This document shows, one piece after another, positions 37,791 through 47,172 of a stretch of DNA of 64,000 nucleotides. A program made the translations under genes and the position numbers. Under the pieces are notes generated by a model. That model was not told the DNA's origin. It did not search any database and saw nothing but the letters and a program-made list of their open reading frames with translations. Position 1 is the first letter of the stretch. Each line of letters opens with the position of its first letter. The stretch is taken from assembly GCF_000768675.1 (NCBI RefSeq), contig NZ_AVPI01000013.1, forward strand, positions 1 to 64,000, read 5' to 3'. Source of the stretch: Knoellia flava TL1. Lineage in GTDB: Bacteria; Actinomycetota; Actinomycetes; Actinomycetales; Dermatophilaceae.

Positions 37791-39458
37791 TCAGACCTTG
37801 GCGGCGGTCTCGAGGTGCTCGCGCGTGGCCCGGTGCCGCTCGAGGATCGCGGTGACGGGCGCGAGGATCCGCTCGTCGGCGACCGTCGAGATCGACTCGC
37901 GCAGGCGCCCGTCGATGACCCTGGCGCGGCGACGCGCCCCGATGCCCGCGAGGAATCGTGACACGAGGGCGAGCAGCAGCCCCGCGAGGACGCCACCGAC
38001 GAGCAGGACGAAGGGCCACGGCAGCGGCCCGAGCGTCGGGGTCTCGATGCTCGGGAACTGGAGCCAGCCGAGCAGCATGAGCACGAGGAGCCACACGAGC
38101 CCCGCCACGGCCGTGAGCGCGAGGGCGACCTGGGCGATGCCGACGACTCGCCACCACACCGGTGTGCGCGAGCGCAACGACGTCGAGATGACGGCTTGGT
38201 CGAGGGCGTCGGCCATCGCGTGACCGGGAGGGGCCGCGGCGGCGTCGACCGCGTCACCCCACGGCGTCGGCAGCGACGAGCCCGCACGGTCGGCCAGGCT
38301 CCGGGTCGCGAGGTCGACGGCGGCGCGAGCAGCGGGAGTCGGCGGTGGCAACGAGGAACGCCCGAGGACCGATCGCACGTCGGCGTCGCTCACCGTGACC
38401 GCGCCTCGACCATCGTCGAGACGCAGCCGGCGCAACGGGCGCGGCCGGAACCGCTGGACCCAGCGAGTGAACGGCCACCCCGTGTGGCTCACGGCCTGCA
38501 TGCGGTAGTCGCGCTCGACCGCGGCGACGACCGTGGGCACACCGGCGGCGCGGGCCAGGGCGTCGACGAGCTCGCCCTCGCCCTTGGCCTTCACCACGGG
38601 CTCGGTGTCGGCCACGCCGGGGCGCAGCGCCGTCGCCGCCTGGCGCACGTCGGCGGCGAGGCGGGTGCGGGCGGCGTTGGCCCCCGACACCGCGTTGCTC
38701 AGCCGCTGGCCGAGGACGTCGAGCCCCCGTCCGGTGCGGGCCGAGGTGGGGATGACCGTCGCGTCCGGCATACCGTCGCGCGCCATGAGGCGCTTGAGGT
38801 CGGCGACGCACCGCTCGACGTCGTCCTCGTGGAGGCGGTCGACCTGGTTGAGGACGACGACCGTCACGGCGTCGTGGGTGGCAAGAGCGGCGACGTAGTC
38901 GTCGTGGAGGCGCGCGTCGGCATACTTCTGCGGGTCGGTGACCCAGACGAAGACGTCGACGAGGTCGAGAACCCGCTCTGCCTCGGCACGGTGCGAAGTC
39001 TCGCGCGAGTCGAAGTCGGGCAGGTCGAGCAGCACGAGGCCGTCGAGCGAGCCGACCGTCCCCTCGACCGTGACGTCGCCGGCGACGTGGTGGCGGGTCG
39101 CCACGTCGAGCCAGTCCAGCAGCGGGCCGGCGGGCTCGTCACCCCAGACGGCGGCCGTGGGCCTCGACGTCGTCGGCCGGCGGGCTCCCACCGACGCGAC
39201 GTCGTCACCGACGAGGGCGTTGAAGAGCGACGACTTGCCGCTGCCGGTGGCACCGGCCAGTGCGACGACGGTGTGGCCGCCGACGATCGAGGTGCGCTGC
39301 TCGACCTTGCTGACGACGGTGCGAGCCCGCGTCGACGGCGCCTCGGGAAGCTCGTCGCCGCCGCTCGCGAGGGCCTTCTCAAGGGATCCCGATGCGGACA
39401 TGAGCGACTCCCCGGTGACGCTGCCGACCTTCGCGCCACCCATGCGCAGCGGGCTCAT
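37791..39458 (-). CDS. YfjP-like GTPase with membrane segment (dynamin-like partner)
   Basis: A 555-residue protein from ATG 39458. The G domain has the P-loop GATGSGKSSLFN (residues 69-80), RRPTTSRPT (G2 Thr), DLPDFDS (G3) and LNQVDRL (G4). Two membrane helices lie near residues 440-500 (VALALTAVAGLVWLLVLMLL and WPFVLLVGGVLAGLLLALV). It overlaps the dynamin-like gene by four bases. Paired membrane GTPases of this kind in actinobacteria include DynA/DynB of Streptomyces and IniA/IniC of mycobacteria; whether this pair is orthologous is not clear. Confidence 0.85.
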   Translation of the reverse strand: MSPLRMGGAKVGSVTGESLMSASGSLEKALASGGDELPEAPSTRARTVVSKVEQRTSIVGGHTVVALAGATGSGKSSLFNALVGDDVASVGARRPTTSRPTAAVWGDEPAGPLLDWLDVATRHHVAGDVTVEGTVGSLDGLVLLDLPDFDSRETSHRAEAERVLDLVDVFVWVTDPQKYADARLHDDYVAALATHDAVTVVVLNQVDRLHEDDVERCVADLKRLMARDGMPDATVIPTSARTGRGLDVLGQRLSNAVSGANAARTRLAADVRQAATALRPGVADTEPVVKAKGEGELVDALARAAGVPTVVAAVERDYRMQAVSHTGWPFTRWVQRFRPRPLRRLRLDDGRGAVTVSDADVRSVLGRSSLPPPTPAARAAVDLATRSLADRAGSSLPTPWGDAVDAAAAPPGHAMADALDQAVISTSLRSRTPVWWRVVGIAQVALALTAVAGLVWLLVLMLLGWLQFPSIETPTLGPLPWPFVLLVGGVLAGLLLALVSRFLAGIGARRRARVIDGRLRESISTVADERILAPVTAILERHRATREHLETAAKV

Positions 39459-41170
39459 GCAGACACCTCTCGAACTCGGGTCGCGGCACGCTCGAGCGCA
39501 GCCGACTGGCCGGTTGCGTCGCCCAGCGACGCGAGAGCCTCGGCGAAGCGGCCCTGCTCCACGGCATACAGGGTCTCGACGCGCGCGAGGAGGCTCTTGC
39601 GAGCCTTGGCGGCCATCTCGCGGACGGCCTGATCACCGAAGATCGCCTCGAGGACGCGCTGGGCGAGGACCGACGTGCCGCCGGCGATGCCGACCTCGGC
39701 GCCGGTGAGTCCGCCCGTCGCCGCAAACGAGACGAGCATGAGGAAGAGGCCGATGGCGTTGACGCCGTATGCCGCGATCCTCGCGTTGGTCCGCCGGTTG
39801 CCCCCCTCGCTGCGCACGATGTCGAAGACCTCGCCCTGCCACTCGCGGACCAGCGCCTCGACGCGCGGCACGAGGTCGGGCGACGGCTTCGCGAGCTCGG
39901 GGAAGGACGCCACGAGGGTCTCGCCGCCGGGTAGGCGCCGCCACGCGCGTGCGGTGTCGGCAGCGGCGGCGGACGCGTGCGAGACGAGGAGGTTGGCGAC
40001 CCCGGACTGGAGCGCCTCACCGAGGTCCTCGGACGGAGCCGGCTGACCCTTGATCGCCGCGGTCACGCGGTCGCGCCACTTGGACAGGGTGGACTCGACC
40101 TGCCGGAAGAACTCACCGGTGCCGACGAACTCCTGCCAGCGGGCGAGCACCTCGCCGCGAAGCAGCGTGCCGTCGGTCATGCCGTCCTTGACCCCCTGGG
40201 TCGCGGCGGCATAGCTCTCGTCGGTGGCGCGGAGAAGACCTTCCGCGGCGCGGTCCTGCTCGATCGAGGCCGAGACGAGGGCGTCGGTGCGACCGGACAG
40301 CGACCCCATCGCCCCCTTGAGCGTCTGGCTCACGACGACCGCACGAGCACGGGCATCGCTGGCGAGCGCGTCCAGCCACGCCCGCAGCCGGCCCATCGCC
40401 TCGGGCGGGAGGGACCCGTCAGGGGTCAGCTGGGTCTCGGGGACGGTGAAGATCGGCGCGGTCGGCAGGCCCTGCTCGCGCAGCATCCCCGCGAGGTGTG
40501 GCCGGATCTCGTCGACCGACTCGGGCGCGATGCGGTCGAGGACGATGGCGACGGAGGTGCCGCGCTCGGCTGCGGTGCGCAGGAGATCCCAGGGAACGGC
40601 GTCCGCGTAACGAGCGGCCGTGGTGACGAAGAGCCAGAGGTCGGCGGCGGCGAGGAGCTGGTTGGCGAGCTCGCGGTTGGCCTGGACGACCGAGTCGATG
40701 TCGGGGGCGTCGAGCAGGGCCATCCCGGGCGGCAGGCTCGACGACTCGACGAGGCGGACGGTGCCCGGCTGCGTCTCCTCGGTGGGGCTGCCGGTCACCC
40801 GGGCGAGCGTCGGGAGGATGCGCTGGTCGGCGAACCAGCGCTTGTCGTCGGGGTGGTGCACGAGCACAGGACTCGTCGTCGTCGGCCGGAGCACGCCGGA
40901 CCGGCTGACGACCGACCCGACGATCGAGTTGACGAGGGTCGACTTGCCGGCGCCCGTCGAGCCGCCCACGACGGCGAGCAGGGGCGCGTCGATGGAGCGC
41001 AGCCGCGGTATGACGTAGTCGTCGAGCTGGTGGATGAGCTCACGTCGCACGGCCTGCCCCTGGGCCTGGCCCGGGGTGTGGAGCGGGAGCGAGGAGGCGG
41101 CGACGGCGTCCCGGAGCCCGGTCACGGCCTCGACGAGCTCGCTCGCCCTGGTCGCCTCCGATGTCGTCAC
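39455..41170 (-). CDS. Dynamin-like GTPase
   Basis: A 571-residue protein from GTG 41170, six bases after a TAGGCT box. P-loop GGSTGAGKSTLVN (residues 69-81), RPTTTSPV (G2), LLDAPDIDSV (G3) and IVLDRIAPESVDE in the G4 area define a large GTPase. The middle and C-terminal part is helical, with a weak hydrophobic segment (AIGLFLMLVSFAATGGL) near residue 460. Such proteins remodel or protect membranes. It is the first gene of a two-gene unit with the YfjP-like GTPase. Confidence 0.85.
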   Translation of the reverse strand: MTTSEATRASELVEAVTGLRDAVAASSLPLHTPGQAQGQAVRRELIHQLDDYVIPRLRSIDAPLLAVVGGSTGAGKSTLVNSIVGSVVSRSGVLRPTTTSPVLVHHPDDKRWFADQRILPTLARVTGSPTEETQPGTVRLVESSSLPPGMALLDAPDIDSVVQANRELANQLLAAADLWLFVTTAARYADAVPWDLLRTAAERGTSVAIVLDRIAPESVDEIRPHLAGMLREQGLPTAPIFTVPETQLTPDGSLPPEAMGRLRAWLDALASDARARAVVVSQTLKGAMGSLSGRTDALVSASIEQDRAAEGLLRATDESYAAATQGVKDGMTDGTLLRGEVLARWQEFVGTGEFFRQVESTLSKWRDRVTAAIKGQPAPSEDLGEALQSGVANLLVSHASAAAADTARAWRRLPGGETLVASFPELAKPSPDLVPRVEALVREWQGEVFDIVRSEGGNRRTNARIAAYGVNAIGLFLMLVSFAATGGLTGAEVGIAGGTSVLAQRVLEAIFGDQAVREMAAKARKSLLARVETLYAVEQGRFAEALASLGDATGQSAALERAATRVREVSA

Positions 41171-41267
41171 TGCCTCAGCCTAACGAAAGGGCGAGCACCT
41201 GCGCGCCGACGTGCCGACGCGCTGACCTGCAGTTCCAGCAGGCGGACGGAGAGGGGTGGCCGCTCAC

Positions 41268-41273
41268 TACACT
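41268..41273 (+). promoter_or_regulatory. Likely -10 box of tRNA-Arg
   Basis: TACACT lies 13 bases before the tRNA 5' end. No convincing -35 box can be seen at 16-18 bases upstream, where the sequence is G+C-rich. Confidence 0.5.
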
Positions 41274-41286
41274 GCGAGGCACCAAG

Positions 41287-41359
41287 GCCTCCGTAGCTCA
41301 GCGGATAGAGCGAGTCACTTCTAATGACTGGGTCGCAGGTTCGAGTCCTGCCGGGGGCG
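41287..41359 (+). tRNA. tRNA-Arg (anticodon TCT)
   Basis: A 73-base tRNA. Acceptor stem GCCTCCG/CGGGGGC (one G-T pair), D arm with GCTCAGC, anticodon stem AGTCA/TGACT with loop CTTCTAA giving anticodon TCT, T stem GCAGG/CCTGC with TTCGAGT loop. CCA is not encoded. It reads AGA, a rare codon in this G+C-rich genome. The stop of the convergent hydrolase gene lies three bases after it. Confidence 0.97.
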
Positions 41360-41361
41360 CC

Positions 41362-42183
41362 TCAGCCGGTCCGATGACGACGGACGAAGGCCCGGATCAC
41401 CTCGTTGACCCGCTCGGGCTGCTCGAGGTTCGACATGTGCCCGGCGCCCTCGACGACGGCGAGCTCGGCCCCCGGGATGGCCTCGGCGAACTGCCGTGCC
41501 ACGAGGTCGACGGGCGATCGCGCGTCCGCCTCACCCCAGACGAGCAGCGTCGGCACCGCGATCGTGGGCAACACGTCGGAGAGGTCGGCGTCGGCCATGA
41601 TCCCGAGCTCGAGGGCGAGCGTCTCGGGGCGGACGTCGGCCGCCATCTCCGCCATGAGGGTGACGATCTCGGCCGACGGTTTCCCGGCGAAGAGACCCGG
41701 CAGGGTCGGGTCGAACTCCTCCGGCGACGCCTCGAGGCTCTCGCGCACGCCGTCGACCCGGTGGCGCACCTCGTCCGCGGGAAGCGAGCCCTTCCACCCG
41801 GCATACGTGTCCATGAGGACGAGTGACGCGACGAGACCGGGATGGCGGCGGTAACACTCGAGGACGACGGTCCCACCCCACGACAGGCCGGCGAGGTGGA
41901 CCGGGCCAAGACCGAGGTGCCCGATCAGCCCGGCGAGCGCGTCCGCGAAGTCCGTGAGGTCGAAGCCTTCGGGCACCGGTGACGAGCGGCCGACGCCCGG
42001 TTCGTCCCACGCGACGACGGTGAGCTCGTCGCCCAGACCGGTGAGCTGCGGCCCCCAGCTGCGCGAGTCGAGCGCGGCGCCGTGGACGAGCACGAGCGGC
42101 GGCCCCGAGCCAGCCCGGCGGAACGCGACGCCGACGCCACCGACCTCGGCGCGCCCAGGCTCCAGGGGCACGGTCTCCTCCAC
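41362..42183 (-). CDS. Alpha/beta hydrolase
   Basis: A 273-residue protein from GTG 42183, seven bases after a TAGGTT box (minus strand 42196-42191). The oxyanion segment LVHGAALDSRSWGPQ, nucleophile Ser in LAGLSWGGTVVLE, acid Asp in WGEADARSP and the final His in GAGHMSNLEQPE are all present. The family covers esterases, lactonases and enol-lactone hydrolases; this one cannot be assigned further. The stop abuts the tRNA-Arg gene. Confidence 0.88.
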   Translation of the reverse strand: MEETVPLEPGRAEVGGVGVAFRRAGSGPPLVLVHGAALDSRSWGPQLTGLGDELTVVAWDEPGVGRSSPVPEGFDLTDFADALAGLIGHLGLGPVHLAGLSWGGTVVLECYRRHPGLVASLVLMDTYAGWKGSLPADEVRHRVDGVRESLEASPEEFDPTLPGLFAGKPSAEIVTLMAEMAADVRPETLALELGIMADADLSDVLPTIAVPTLLVWGEADARSPVDLVARQFAEAIPGAELAVVEGAGHMSNLEQPERVNEVIRAFVRRHRTG

Positions 42184-42251
42184 AGATCGCAACCTACGCC
42201 CCCACCGGAGCACCGGGCAGGCCCGTGAACCGCTGGTGACATGATCGGGTC

Positions 42252-42929
42252 ATGGCCGTCGTGATCCGCACCACAGAGGTGAGCGACGACCCGCGTCTGC
42301 GCGACCTGCTCGACGCCACCGAGCTGGAGCGCGCCGGGCGCCGGCCCAACCCTCTCCCGTTCGTCACCGCGCACGCCCTGCTCCGCCGCCTCGTCGCCGA
42401 CGAGACCGGGATCGACCCTCGCCGGCTCGAGTTCGAGCGCCGCTGCGCCACCTGCGGCACGGACCGTCACGGCAAGCCGCACCTCTCCGGGATGCGCGAC
42501 CTCCACGTCTCGGTCTCCTACGGCGAGCACATGGCCGTCGCGGTCGTCACCAACCTCGGCGAGGTCGGCATCGACGTCGAGGACCTCGAGTCGGCCGACT
42601 TCGACGGGTTCGGGAGCGTCACCCTCGACGCGAGCGAGACGCCATACCTCGCGGATCTCGACGGCGACGACCTCCTCGCCGCGCGGGCGCTGCTGTGGGC
42701 CCGCAAGGAGGCGATCCTCAAGGCGACCGGCCACGGGCTCGTCGTCGACCCGAGCCAGGTCGTCGTCTCGGCACCGGACGCCCCCGCCGCGCTCCTCGAG
42801 TGGAAGGCCAGGGAGCACCCGCCGGGACCCACCCAGGTGAGCGACGTCGACCTCGGCCGGGACGACCACCGCGCCGCCGTCGCCGTGCTCACGAGCAGGC
42901 CAGTCACCGTCCGCGTCCAGCGCGGCTGA
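42252..42929 (+). CDS. 4'-phosphopantetheinyl transferase
   Basis: A 225-residue Sfp-type protein from ATG 42252. The magnesium-binding Asp108 and Glu110 are in GIDVED, and WARKEAILKATGHGLVV gives Glu153 and Lys157. It transfers phosphopantetheine from CoA to acyl or peptidyl carrier proteins. No polyketide or peptide synthase gene is nearby, so it probably serves the whole cell. It is divergent from the hydrolase gene; their starts are 68 bases apart. Confidence 0.93.
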   Translation: MAVVIRTTEVSDDPRLRDLLDATELERAGRRPNPLPFVTAHALLRRLVADETGIDPRRLEFERRCATCGTDRHGKPHLSGMRDLHVSVSYGEHMAVAVVTNLGEVGIDVEDLESADFDGFGSVTLDASETPYLADLDGDDLLAARALLWARKEAILKATGHGLVVDPSQVVVSAPDAPAALLEWKAREHPPGPTQVSDVDLGRDDHRAAVAVLTSRPVTVRVQRG

Positions 42930-42946
42930 AGGCCCCGGAGCCCGGA

Positions 42947-44191
42947 TCAGTCGGCGGCCAGCGCCACCGTGCGTCGCAGGGCCAGCTCGGCGAGCAGCGC
43001 CGCGATGTCGGGCACGACCGAGTCGTCGTAGAGCGCCCGCGGAGAGTGGTTGTCCTCCGCCGTCGTGTGGTCGTCGACGACGCAGGCGCCGATGTTGAGG
43101 TAGGCCCCCGGCACCTCGTCGAGGACGAACGCCATGTCCTCGGCGCCCGCCTCCGGCTCCGGCATGTCCGACCACCGGTCCCCGCCGAAGAGGTCGACGA
43201 CGGTGTCACGCGCGAACGCGAACTCGTCCGGGTCGTTGACGGTCACCGGGTAGCCGCCGCCGATGTCGACGCTCGCCGCGAGCCCGTGGGCGGCGGCGAC
43301 GTGCTCGGCGACCCGCCGGATCTCGGTGTGCGCCTTCTCGCGGTGCTCGCCCGAGAACGTGCGCAGCGTGGCGGAGAGCTCGGCGGTGTCCGGGATGACG
43401 TTGTTGACCGTCCCGGAGGCGATGCGGCCGACGGTGAGGACGACGGGGTCGAAGACGTCGAACCGGCGCGTCACCATCGTCTGCAGGGCGAGCACGATCT
43501 CGCACGCGACGGGCACGGGGTCGAGCGCGTAGTGCGGCTGCGAGCCGTGGCCGCCCATCCCCTTGACCGTGATGAGCACCTCGTCGGCCGCGGCCATCTG
43601 CGGGCCGGGTCGGCCGAACCACACCCCGCGAGGCCGCTCCGCGGCATACACATGCGTGGCGTATGCCGTGTCGACGCGCCGGCCGGCCGCCTCGAGGAGT
43701 CCTTCGCGCAGCATCGGCTCGGCCCCTCCGGGGCCCTCCTCACCGGGCTGGAACATGAGGACGACGTCGCCGACGAGCTCGTCGCGCAGCTCGTGCAGGA
43801 TGCGGGCCGCCCCGACGAGCGCGGCGGTGTGGAGGTCGTGGCCGCAGGCGTGCATGAGGCCCGGCTCCTGCGAGGCGTAGTCGAGCCCGGTCACCTCGGT
43901 CACGGGCAGGCCGTCCATGTCGCCGCGCAGGAGCACGACCGGACGCTCCTCCCCCGGCGTGCGCGACGCGCCGCGGCCGCGCAGCACGGCCACCACGCTG
44001 CTCACCTCGCGACCGGTCGTGATCTCGAGGTCGAGCCCTTCGAGCGCGTCGAGCACGGTGCGCTGGGTCCGGGGCAGGTCGTTTCCGAGCTCGGGGTGAC
44101 GGTGCAGCTCGCGGCGCAGCTCGACGAGCTCGGGCGCCATCGCCTGGGCCAGCCCGAGGGCCGATGTGATCCGCTGAGGGGTCCGCTGCAT
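42947..44191 (-). CDS. M20 family amidohydrolase (hippurate/N-acyl-amino acid hydrolase type)
   Basis: A 414-residue metallohydrolase from ATG 44191. MHACGHDLHTAALVG and the FQPGEEGPGGAEPML segment carry the metal ligands, with the dimerisation domain near MGGHGSQPHYALDPV. It removes acyl groups from amino acids or cuts indole-3-acetyl conjugates; the substrate is not known. Its ATG shares one base with the stop of prsW (TGATG), so the two are tightly coupled. Confidence 0.9.
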   Translation of the reverse strand: MQRTPQRITSALGLAQAMAPELVELRRELHRHPELGNDLPRTQRTVLDALEGLDLEITTGREVSSVVAVLRGRGASRTPGEERPVVLLRGDMDGLPVTEVTGLDYASQEPGLMHACGHDLHTAALVGAARILHELRDELVGDVVLMFQPGEEGPGGAEPMLREGLLEAAGRRVDTAYATHVYAAERPRGVWFGRPGPQMAAADEVLITVKGMGGHGSQPHYALDPVPVACEIVLALQTMVTRRFDVFDPVVLTVGRIASGTVNNVIPDTAELSATLRTFSGEHREKAHTEIRRVAEHVAAAHGLAASVDIGGGYPVTVNDPDEFAFARDTVVDLFGGDRWSDMPEPEAGAEDMAFVLDEVPGAYLNIGACVVDDHTTAEDNHSPRALYDDSVVPDIAALLAELALRRTVALAAD

Positions 44192-45375
44192 CAGAGCACC
44201 TGGCCCGCGAACTCGTGGCGGCGGCGGGCCAGGATCGCGAGCAGCTCGCGCTCTTCGGTGAGTGCCCGCGCGTCCGCGGCCGAGTGGTGCATCCGGCGGC
44301 GCAGGAGGGCGAGCTCGCTCGCCGCGTCCTGGAAGTCCTCCATCGACCGCAGGGCAGCCCGGCCGCCGTTGAGCCGCGCCCACTGGCGTGCCTCGCGGCG
44401 CTTCGGCATCGACGCGAGCATCGCCACCTCGGCCGGCGAGAGCCAGCCCGCGTCGGCGTAGGCGCTGAGGAACTGGCCGATGAGCCGGCCCTCGCGGCGG
44501 CGGACCCAGACGACGAAGCCGAGGAAGGCGAGGAAGAGCGGCACCTCCACGAGGAGGTAGACGGCGATGAGGCCCTCTCCCCCGCTCACGGCGGCGAGGT
44601 TCCACACGGCGTGGGCGACGACGGCGATGAGGTAGCCGCCCAGCGGGGCGAGGATGCGCACCGCGCCCTTGCGGGACATCGCCGCCATCCCGATCCCGAT
44701 GCCGATGCAGATCGTGAACATCGGGTGGGCGAAGGGCGAGAGCAGGCAGCGGCCGACGAAGGTCGCCGTGAGCCCCTCCTGTCCGTGCTCGACCCACGCG
44801 ATGGCGAGGTACTGAATGTTCTCGGTGAAGGCGAACCCGGCCGCAGTGACCCCCGCATAGACCATGCCGTCGGTGATGCCGTCGAACTCGCGCTTGGCCA
44901 GGCGCCACACGAGCAGGACGAAGACGCCCTTCGCGGCCTCCTCGACGAACGGGGCGACGAAGACGGCCGTGAGCGCGAGCGACTCGTCCTCGGGGATCGA
45001 GCCCCACAGGACGAGCTGGCCCGCAGTGTTGAGGGTCATCGCGATGACGACGGCGATGAGCGCTCCCCAGAGAAACGCCCGCACGAGGTAGCGGGTCGGC
45101 TCGGCCTCGAACCTGTCGAGCCACATGAAGGTCGGGACGACGATGCCGAGCGGGATCGTCGCCGCGACGAGACCGAGGAGGGCGGCGCTCACCCCGGCCG
45201 CGGCACCGATGGCCGTGGCGACGACGAGGGCCGCGAGGCCGAACCCGACGGTCGCGACACCGGCGATGACCCAGCGACGGATGACCGAGCGACCCCGGTG
45301 GGCACCCGCTCCGCGCGCGGCGTCCGGCGGCGGTGGGACAGGGGTCTGGAGGTCGACGGCGTGGTCCCCACTCAT
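44191..45375 (-). CDS. PrsW-family intramembrane metalloprotease
   Basis: A 394-residue membrane protein from ATG 45375. About eight helices are visible. The motif FVAPFVEEAAKGVFVLLVWR (EExxK) near residue 140 and SPFAHPMFTICIGIGIGMA give the Glu and His residues of PrsW-type proteases. PrsW cleaves anti-sigma factors in Bacillus; no sigma or anti-sigma gene is beside it here. The C-terminal 90 residues are cytosolic. It is coupled to the M20 hydrolase. Confidence 0.9.
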   Translation of the reverse strand: MSGDHAVDLQTPVPPPPDAARGAGAHRGRSVIRRWVIAGVATVGFGLAALVVATAIGAAAGVSAALLGLVAATIPLGIVVPTFMWLDRFEAEPTRYLVRAFLWGALIAVVIAMTLNTAGQLVLWGSIPEDESLALTAVFVAPFVEEAAKGVFVLLVWRLAKREFDGITDGMVYAGVTAAGFAFTENIQYLAIAWVEHGQEGLTATFVGRCLLSPFAHPMFTICIGIGIGMAAMSRKGAVRILAPLGGYLIAVVAHAVWNLAAVSGGEGLIAVYLLVEVPLFLAFLGFVVWVRRREGRLIGQFLSAYADAGWLSPAEVAMLASMPKRREARQWARLNGGRAALRSMEDFQDAASELALLRRRMHHSAADARALTEERELLAILARRRHEFAGQVL

Positions 45376-45413
45376 GGTCAGCGAGCCTAGTGCTTCGCCA
45401 TAGGCTGGTCCCC

Positions 45414-46100
45414 ATGTCCGCCACGCCTGACCGAGCCCTCACCGACCGCATCGTCTGGATCGACTGCGAGATGACCGGGCTCTCCCTCGAGGACGACGCG
45501 CTCGTCGAGGTCGCCGCCCTCGTCACCGACTTCGAGCTCAACGTCCTCGGTGACGGCGTGGACGTCGTCATCCGCCCCACCGACGAGGCCCTCGCGCAGA
45601 TGAACGACTTCGTCCGCGAGATGCACACCACCTCGGGGCTCCTCGACGAGCTCGCCGGTGGCGTGACGATGGAGGAGGCGCAGCAGCGCGTCCTCGACTA
45701 CGTGCGCGAGTGGGTGCCCGAGCCGCGCAAGGCCCCCCTCGGCGGCAACACGGTCGGCACCGACCGCGGCTTCCTCGCCCGCGACATGCCCGAGCTCGAG
45801 GCACACCTGCACTACCGGATCATCGACGTGTCCTCGATCAAGGAGCTCTCACGCCGCTGGTACCCCCGCGCCTACTTCGCCGCTCCCGAGAAGTCCGGCG
45901 GCCACCGCGCGCTCGCCGACATCCGCGAGTCCATCGCCGAGCTGCGCTACTACCGCCGCGCGGTCTTCGTCGACCCTCCCGGCCGGGCCTCGGACGAGCT
46001 CAAGGCCCTCGCGAGCGAGCACGTCGTCGACCACTCGACCCCGGCGTCCGGCGCCGATGCGGGCGTGGTCGGGAGCACCCCCGGAGAGCAGGTACGATAG
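45414..46100 (+). CDS. orn: Oligoribonuclease
   Basis: A 228-residue DEDDh exonuclease from ATG 45414, seven bases after a TAGGCT box. Asp17 and Glu19 are in VWIDCEMTGL, and the third and fourth acidic residues with the catalytic His are in SGGHRALADIRESIAELRYY. It degrades 2-5-nucleotide RNAs and pGpG. The C-terminal 40 residues are an unconserved tail. The final bases contain the TACGAT that may be the -10 box of the downstream tRNA-His. Confidence 0.96.
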   Translation: MSATPDRALTDRIVWIDCEMTGLSLEDDALVEVAALVTDFELNVLGDGVDVVIRPTDEALAQMNDFVREMHTTSGLLDELAGGVTMEEAQQRVLDYVREWVPEPRKAPLGGNTVGTDRGFLARDMPELEAHLHYRIIDVSSIKELSRRWYPRAYFAAPEKSGGHRALADIRESIAELRYYRRAVFVDPPGRASDELKALASEHVVDHSTPASGADAGVVGSTPGEQVR

Positions 46101-46153
46101 TCCGCGCTGCCTCGGCCGCCGGAGCATCCGGTATGCCGTGTGCAGTCACCCTT

Positions 46154-46230
46154 GGTGGGCGTAGCTCAGCTGGTAGAGCACCGCGTTGTGGTCGCGGGGG
46201 TCGCGGGTTCAAGCCCCGTCGCTCACCCCA
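46154..46230 (+). tRNA. tRNA-His (anticodon GTG)
   Basis: The extra G(-1) at 46154 faces C73 at 46227, as expected for tRNA-His. Acceptor stem GTGGGCG/CGCTCAC, anticodon stem CCGCG/CGCGG with loop TTGTGGT giving GTG. CCA is encoded at 46228-46230. A possible -10 box TACGAT lies at 46093-46098, inside the last codons of orn. Confidence 0.97.
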
Positions 46231-46236
46231 AGGTCG

Positions 46237-46262
46237 AAAGCCCCTGCAGCCGCAGGGGCTTT
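46237..46262 (+). terminator. Terminator of tRNA-His
   Basis: Perfect 11-base arms AAAGCCCCTGC (46237-46247) and GCAGGGGCTTT (46252-46262) with an AGCC loop, seven bases after the tRNA. The A/T ends give a short U-tract. Confidence 0.9.
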
Positions 46263-46316
46263 CGTCATGTGTGAGCGGCCTTCGTCGGGTTCAGGCCCGT
46301 TTGTGAGACTGAGTCC

Positions 46317-46907
46317 ATGCGCCTCACCCTCCGCGGACCCTTCCTGCTCCTGCTCACCGCCCTCCTCGGGCTCGTCGTCGGGGTCCTGCCCGCGAGCGCG
46401 CACTCACGCCTGCTGTCGATCACGCCGAAGGACGGCGCCTCGCTGCCGACGACCCCCACCGAGGTCGTCCTCACGTTCAACGAGTCGGTCAACCCGCAGT
46501 TCGTCACCGTCCGCGTCACCGACGGCGAGGGCACCGTCGTCGCCGAGGACGCGACGGCGAGCGGCGCGACGGTCACCGTGCCGGTCCCCGAGCCGCTGGC
46601 TGCCGGCTCCTACAAGGTCACCTACCGCGTCGTCAGCGCCGACTCGCACCCGATCTCCGGCTCCACCGCCTTCAGCATCACCGGCGACGGCGTGGCCTCG
46701 CCCACCGCTGCCGCGCCGAGCCCCTCCGCCTCACCCTCGGCGTCCCCCGACAGCCCTTCCGCCGAGCCGTCGCCGCCCTCGACGGACGCCGCCTCCGAGC
46801 AGGACGGGACCTCCTCTGGCATCCCATGGCCGCTCCTCGCGAGCATCGCCGCCATCATCCTGGCGGTCGTCGTCTACGCCCGTCGAAGGGACCGCCGCGC
46901 GGCGTGA
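46317..46907 (+). CDS. copC: CopC-domain copper resistance protein
   Basis: A 196-residue exported protein from ATG 46317. A signal peptide (residues 1-31) ends in GVLPASA, leaving His as the first mature residue (HSRLLS), as in CopC proteins that bind copper through the N-terminal amine and His. The beta-sandwich has VVLTFNESVNPQFVTVRV and GSYKVTYRVVSADSHPISGSTAFSI, with the second His. A Ser/Pro/Ala linker and a C-terminal membrane helix (WPLLASIAAIILAVVVY) anchor it. No copD gene follows. Confidence 0.93.
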   Translation: MRLTLRGPFLLLLTALLGLVVGVLPASAHSRLLSITPKDGASLPTTPTEVVLTFNESVNPQFVTVRVTDGEGTVVAEDATASGATVTVPVPEPLAAGSYKVTYRVVSADSHPISGSTAFSITGDGVASPTAAAPSPSASPSASPDSPSAEPSPPSTDAASEQDGTSSGIPWPLLASIAAIILAVVVYARRRDRRAA

Positions 46908-46979
46908 GGAGGGTTCTCCCGAGGAGGAACGGGCCCGATTTCGCAACCGGGCACCACCGCTGCTACTGTCTCTCCTCGC

Positions 46980-47052
<73 letters not shown>

Positions 47053-47057
47053 CCGAA

Positions 47058-47092
47058 GAGAAGCCCCGCACGGTCACCGTGCGGGGCTTCTC
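47058..47092 (+). terminator. Terminator of tRNA-Lys
   Basis: Perfect 16-base arms, 47058-47073 and 47077-47092, with a 3-base TCA loop, five bases after the tRNA. The stem contains AAGCCCCGC and ends in CTTCTC; the following T content is low. Confidence 0.9.
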
Positions 47093-47172
47093 GCTTGCCC
47101 GGGACCTAGTGCCCTGTGGCCGCTGGCGAGCGCGGCGCACGGTGGAGCCAGGAACTCCCGAGGAGGTGCGTC

